8,401 nt of DNA from assembly GCA_010030605.1 (NCBI GenBank), contig RHCK01000058.1:1-8401 (forward strand), written 5' to 3'. This stretch comes from Acidimicrobiia bacterium (lineage in GTDB: Bacteria > Actinomycetota > Acidimicrobiia > Acidimicrobiales > Ilumatobacteraceae). Positions 1-6,000 of the stretch are shown one piece after another. The notes under the pieces were generated by a model. The model worked only from the letters and a program-made list of their open reading frames with translations, did not search any database and was not told the origin of the DNA. Numbering within the stretch: the first letter of the stretch is position 1; the number at the start of each line of letters is the position of its first letter. The position numbers and the translations under genes are program-made.

Positions 1-50
1 CGACGCTCACCTACGGCGGTGTCATTACCGGTGCATCACTCAACGTGACG
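1..50 (+). repeat. Tail of a class A spacer preceding PATR 1
   Basis: The first codons read TLTYGGVITGASLNVT, the end of a class A spacer (consensus TLTY-x-GVI-x-G-x-x-x-x-LTK). The array therefore already extends upstream of the window. The first 25 bases recur exactly at 295-319. Confidence 0.85.
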
Positions 51-3000
51 AAAACTGGTTCGGGAACGTTGGTGTTGAGCGGTACGAATACGTACACGGG
101 TACGACGACGATCTCGGCAGGAACGTTGTCGGTGTCGGCAGATGCGAACCTCGGAACCGCGCCGGGTTCAGTCACTGCGGCGTCGATCACCTTGGACGGC
201 GGAACGTTGGCCGCATCTGGCTCGTTTACCTTGAACTCCAACCGAGGCGTCACGCTCGGTGCGAGCCACGGCACGGTCGACGTTGCGTCTGGTGCGACGC
301 TCACCTACGGCGGTGTCATCGCCGGTGCGTCGAAGAATCTCACCAAGACCGGCTCGGGAACGTTGCTCCTCTCGGGTGTGAACTCATACACGGGAACGAC
401 GACAATTAGCGCCGGCACCCTGCAGCAAGGAGCCGCCGGAGTCCTGTCCGATTCAACTGCCGTCACGGTGACGAGTGGTGCAACGTGGAATCTTGGTGGC
501 TTTTCAGAGACCGTTGCGTCGATCGCAGGTGGTTCGACGGCAACGATCTCGCTCGGCACGGGCTCGCTGTCGAACACCTTGACGGTCGGTGGAAGCAATG
601 CATCCACGACATATGCCGGCGATATTTCGGGAAGTGGTGGAAAACTGACGAAGACCGGCACAGGTGTGCTCACGCTCACGGGCGACACCACCTTCACGGG
701 CACCCTGACCATTTCGGGTGGAACCGTCCAGCTCGGCTCCGGCGGCACCACTGGAAGCGTCGCAACGATGACGATCGTCAACAACGGGACCCTCGACGTC
801 AATAGGAGCACTTTGCTCACCTACGCGGGCGACATCAGCGGGACTGGTGGCGTGACGATCAGCGGCAGTGGTGGCCTCTCGCTGACGGGTACGAACACGT
901 TCAGCGGCGCAGTCACGGTGGCATCGGGCAACCTCACACTTGACCGAGATAGTTGTGGATCCGACGCGGACAAGACGATCGCGTTCGGCAACATCGTGAA
1001 CAACTCGACGATCACGTTCGCACTTGACGAAGTAGGCGTTACCTGTACCTATCCGTCGGTGATGAGTGGAACGGGCGGAATCGTGAAGACGGGTGCATCG
1101 ACGCTCGTGTTCACCGGGTCGAATACGTATTCGGGCACGACTGTCGTCAATGGCGGAACGCTCCGACTGGGAGGTTCGACGGGCGAACGAATCGCCGACA
1201 CAAGCGCGGTCAGTGTCGGAACCGGAGCAACATTCGATGTGAACGGACGCTCGGAACGAGTCGGGTCGATCGCAGGGGCTGGAAACGTAGTACTCGGCGC
1301 GGGAACGCTCACGTCGGGCGACACGTCCGACACCACGTTCTCAGGAGTGATTTCGGGTGCCGGTGACCTCGTCAAACTGGGGTCTGGAACGCTCACGCTG
1401 TCGGGGACGAACACCTTCACTGGTTCGACGACGATTTCCGCGGGGGCCATCGCCGTGTCGGCCGATGCGGGGCTCGGTGCGACGAGCGCAGAGGTGTTGA
1501 TGAATGGCGGCACCCTGTCGGCGACCGACAGCTTCACGCTTGATGCATCGCGTGGAGTGACGCTTTCGACTGGAGCCACGAGCACGATCACAGTTGCATC
1601 GACGAAAACGCTGCTTGCATCAGGAGTGATCTCGGGAAGCGGAAACCTGACCAAGTCGGGCGCAGGCACCATCACCTTGACTGGCGCGAATTCCTTCACT
1701 GGAACGTTCACCGTTTCGGTCGGCGCTGCCGTCGTCGGTGACGGCGCGACGAGTGGTTCACTCGCCACGACATCGATCGTGACCAATGCTGATCTGAGTT
1801 TCAGTCGGTCGGACAACGTCTCGAGTTCTGCCGCAATTACTGGAACCGGTGGCCTCACGAAGCTTGGTAACGGAACGCTCACGCTGACCAACACGGGCAC
1901 GTCGTATTCGGGTACGACCACGATTTCTGCAGGGACACTTGCACTCGGCGGATCAGGTGTCGTCGGTGACTCATCGACCGTCGACATTGCAACCGGGGCG
2001 ACGTTCAGCCTCGAGGGTTACAACGAGACAATTGGCGCGTTGGCAGGGTCGGGAACCCTTTCGTTGGGATCGGGAACGTTGACGGCCGGCGGGAACTCGA
2101 GCAGCACGACATTCTCCGGAACGAGCTCAGGAACGGGTGGTCTCACCAAGACGGGCTCGGGAACGTTGACCCTGTCGGGTGCCAATGGCTACACCGGCAC
2201 GACCACGATCTCTGGCGGAACCTTGGCGCTCGGCGCGGCGGACCGAATCGACAACTCGTCAAACGTGGTCGTCGGTAACGGAGCGACGTTCAGCCTGGCG
2301 AACTTCAACGAAACGGTCGGTTCGCTCTCCACGTCACCGTCGGCTGGAACAGGCGCAATCTCCCTCGGCACCGCAACCCTGACCACATCGACGACTGCGG
2401 ATTCGACATTCGGTGGTGTCGTCTCGGGCAGTGGAGCGCTCGTCAAACAGGGAAGCGGAGTGCTCACGCTGTCCGGTGCGAATACGTATTCGGGCGCAAC
2501 GACGATCAGCGCGGGATCAATTCAAGCTGCGAACGCCACTGCGCTCGGCACCACTGCCGGAGCGACGACGGTGTCCAACGGTGCGCAGCTTCGACTGTCC
2601 GGGAGTATCACGAGCCAAGAGACGATCACTGGAGCGGGAATCGGTGGATTGAGCGGCGTCATCTTGAACGTCAGTGGTGCGAACACGCTTTCCGGCGCGA
2701 TCACGTTGACCCAATCGAGCAATGAGGTGCAGGTCAATGCGGGTTCATTGACCCTCTCTGGCGGCATCACGAGTCCGACTTCGTCAACCTTCGTCGTCGA
2801 TACGGCGACCTCGACGACGCTCACGGTGTCGACATCGGGAATCTCCGGTTCCGGTGTGGCCATCGACAAGTACGGCCTTGGAACGTTCGTCATCGGTGCC
2901 GACAGTGCGCTGTCGGGTGGTATCGAGACGTTCGCCAGCGGTGGTGTGGTCGAAGTTGGTTCGGCCGCAACGCTCGGATCATCGGGGACCTACGGCGGAT

Positions 3001-6000
3001 CGATCGCGTTGATCACGGGAACGACGTTCCGCTACGCATCGAGTGCGAATCAGACAATCAGCGGAGTCATCAGCGGTGCGGGCGCGGTTTCGAAGACGAC
3101 GTCGTCTACGAGCACGCTGACGCTGACCGCGTCCAACTCATACACGGGGTCGACGACGGTGAGTGCGGGAACCCTGTCCGTGACGGACGCGAGTGCACTC
3201 GGTGCTGCTTCAACGGTGACGACCGTCGACTCGGGTGCAACGCTTCTGATCGACACCACAGGCGCCTCCGGAATCACCGTCGCTGAACCGTTGACGCTGT
3301 CGGGAACTGGAGTGTCGAGTGGTGGCGCGCTTCGCAGTGTCGCGGATGCCGCGAACACCAACACGGTGAGTGGCGCCATTTCGCTCGCAGCAAGTGCGGA
3401 GATTCAGAGCGATTCGGGCACCCTCGCACTCGACGTCGTCAGCGGCAACGCCATCGATGCAACGTCTGGTTCACCGAACGTGACCTTCGATGGTTCGGGA
3501 AATACGACAGTGAACGATCCAATCGACACACCCGTTTCGGGATTCACGAAGCAGGGCACAGGAACTGTCACTTTGTCGGCGACGAACACGCACACGGGAT
3601 CGACGACCGTTTCGGCGGGAACGTTGTCGATCTCGAACGACCTCAACCTTGGTGCAGTGCCTGGGTCTGGTCTCGCGACCGCGATCACGTTGAACGGCGG
3701 CACGCTCGAGTTCACCGACGATGTCTCGATCGCTCCGAACCGTGGTATCACGCTCGGAAGTTTCGACGGAACCATCTCGGTCGCAACGGGTAAGTCGGGA
3801 ACGATCGGCACGATCATCGCTGGACTGTCGGGTGCAGACCTCACCAAGTCGGGCGCGGGAACGCTGACGATGAACGGCATCAACAGCTACGTCGGAGCGA
3901 CGACGATTTCGGCGGGAACCCTGAAGCTCGGTGGTGCCGGCGTGCTTTCGGACTCAACTGCAGTATCGGTTGCGTCCGGTGCGACGTTTGATCTCAATTC
4001 GAACGCAGAGACGGTGGGCTCCATCGCGGGCGCGGGCTCGATCATCTTGAGTGCAGACCTCACCGCTGGAGGTGACAACTCGACGACCGAGTTCAGTGGC
4101 ACCACGAGTGCTAACTCGGGCAGGTTGACCAAGGCGGGAACGGGAACGCTCACGTTGTCGGGAGACAATTTGCACACCGGTGGCCTGACGGTGACCGGTG
4201 GCGTGGTGTCGGTGTCCTCGGACGCCAAGTTGGGTGCGAATCCGGGAGCGGTGACGGCAACGTCGGTGACGTTGAACGGGGGAACGCTGAAGGCGACAGC
4301 GACGTTCACCTTGTCGACCACTCGCGGTATCACGCTCGGATCGAGTCACGGCACGATCGAAGTCGTCACCGGTGCAACGGTCACCTACGACGGTGTGATC
4401 GCGGGTGCCTCGGCGAATCTCACCAAGACGGGCGCGGGAACGCTCACCTTGGGCGGAACGAACACATACTCGGGTTCGACGACGATCGGTGCGAGCGGTG
4501 GAGTCCTTCGCCTCGAAGGATCAGGTTCGCTCGGCAGCGGTACGTACTCTGGCGCGATTGCGATCGGGGCCTCTGGCGAACTGCAGATCGGCTCGACGGG
4601 TGCTCAGGTGTTGTCGGGCAACATCACCGGATCGGGTGGGCTTTCCAAGGACACGGGAGTCGATTCACTGACGTTGAGCGGTACGAACTCGTACTCGGGA
4701 TCGACGACGATCTCGACCGGAACGGTGATCGTCGGGTCGAACTCCGCGCTCGGTGCATCCTCGGCGGGAACGACGATTGCCGATGGTGCTGTGCTCAGCA
4801 TTTCAGGCGGTCTCACCGCCATGACCGAACCGCTCACCGTGTCGGGAACGGGAATCAGTAGTAGTGGCGTCATCGTCAATGCTTCCGGCAACAACACGAT
4901 CACCGGTACGGTCACGCTCGCAGCTGCATCCACGATCAAGTCGAACTCGGGAACGCTCACGATCGACGTGTCGAGCGGAAATGGTGTTGCCGGCAACTTT
5001 GCGCTCACCGTGACGGGTTCGGGCAGCGTGACCATTCCTGATCCGGTCGCCACTGGCGCAACCGCCGTGACGAAGGAGGGTTCGGGCACGTTGACGATGA
5101 CCGGCACGAACACCTACTCGGGTGGCTTGGTCGTCAACGGTGGCACCGTGTCGATTTCGGGCGACCGAGGACTTGGTGCGATTCCGGGATCGGCGGTCGT
5201 CGACTCGGTCATCTTGAACGGTGGAACGTTGGCGTCGACGGCCACACTCACGATGTCGACCACTCGCGGGGTGACACTCGGTGCATCACACGGCACGATC
5301 GATGTCGCATCCGGCACGACCCTCACTTATGGCGGCATCATCGCGGGGTCGTCGAAGAATCTGACGAAGACTGGTGCAGGAACGTTGTCGCTCGGAGGAG
5401 CGAACTCGTACTCGGGTACTACGACGATTTCTGCAGGCACCATCACGCTCACAGCGAACGGGTCCCTGTCGGACAGCACACCCGTTGTCGTCGGGGATTC
5501 GGGAACGTTGAACGTCAACGGTGTCACCGAGACCGTGGGATCGATTGCCGCATCCGGCACCGGCCAAATCGCACTCGGCGCAGGAACGTTGACGTCGGGC
5601 GGACTGAACACCTCGACGACCTTTGCGGGAGCGATCAGCGGCAGCGGTGGAATGATGGTGAAGACCGGATCCGGAACCCTCACGTTGTCGGGAACGAACA
5701 CCTATACGGGTTCGACGACCATCAACGGTGGAACGTTGTCGATCGGGGCCGATGCGAACCTCGGCACTGCTCCTGGTTCGGCGACCGCAAGTCACCTGGT
5801 GGTGAACGGTGGCACGCTGACCACCACTGCGTCATTTACGTTGTCGGCGAATCGTGGTATCGCCATCGGATCGAGTGACGCGACGTTCGACGTCGACGCA
5901 ACGACGACGTTGACGTATCCGGGAATCATCGCGGGGAGCGTTGGTGCTGACATCACGAAGGCAGACTCGGGAACGCTGTCGCTGACGGGGTCGAGCACGT

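Noticed and set aside
485..805. Plus-strand 106-codon frame rich in Trp, His and Arg, and similar plus-strand frames at 2179-2382, 2413-2652, 4405-4671 and 6844-7119
   Set aside because: These are off-frame readings of the repeat codons with Arg/Trp/His/Ser-biased composition and no recognisable domain. They overlap the main frame completely.
1049..1987. A 312-codon open frame on the minus strand, with many similar minus-strand frames along the window (for example 305-820, 3404-3883, 4604-5113)
   Set aside because: Their translations are monotonous Val/Pro/Ala repeats (VPAEIVVVPVY-like), the exact mirror of the sense TYTGTTTISAGT repeat. They recur wherever a core does and break at irregular places, whereas the plus frame is open throughout.
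2671..2750. Possible extra PATR core (NVSGANTLSGAITL ... NAGSLTL)
   Set aside because: It lacks the K-x-G-x-GTL head, and it aligns with the internal NTVSGAISL / SDSGTLALDV element of the other class C spacers, so I treat it as part of a C spacer.
3901..3923. AGGAG-like and GGAGG-like strings followed by ATG or GTG inside the window as possible internal gene starts
   Set aside because: Such strings arise from Gly and Glu/Lys codons in the repeat. None precedes a separate open frame with plausible composition, and the main frame runs through all of them.
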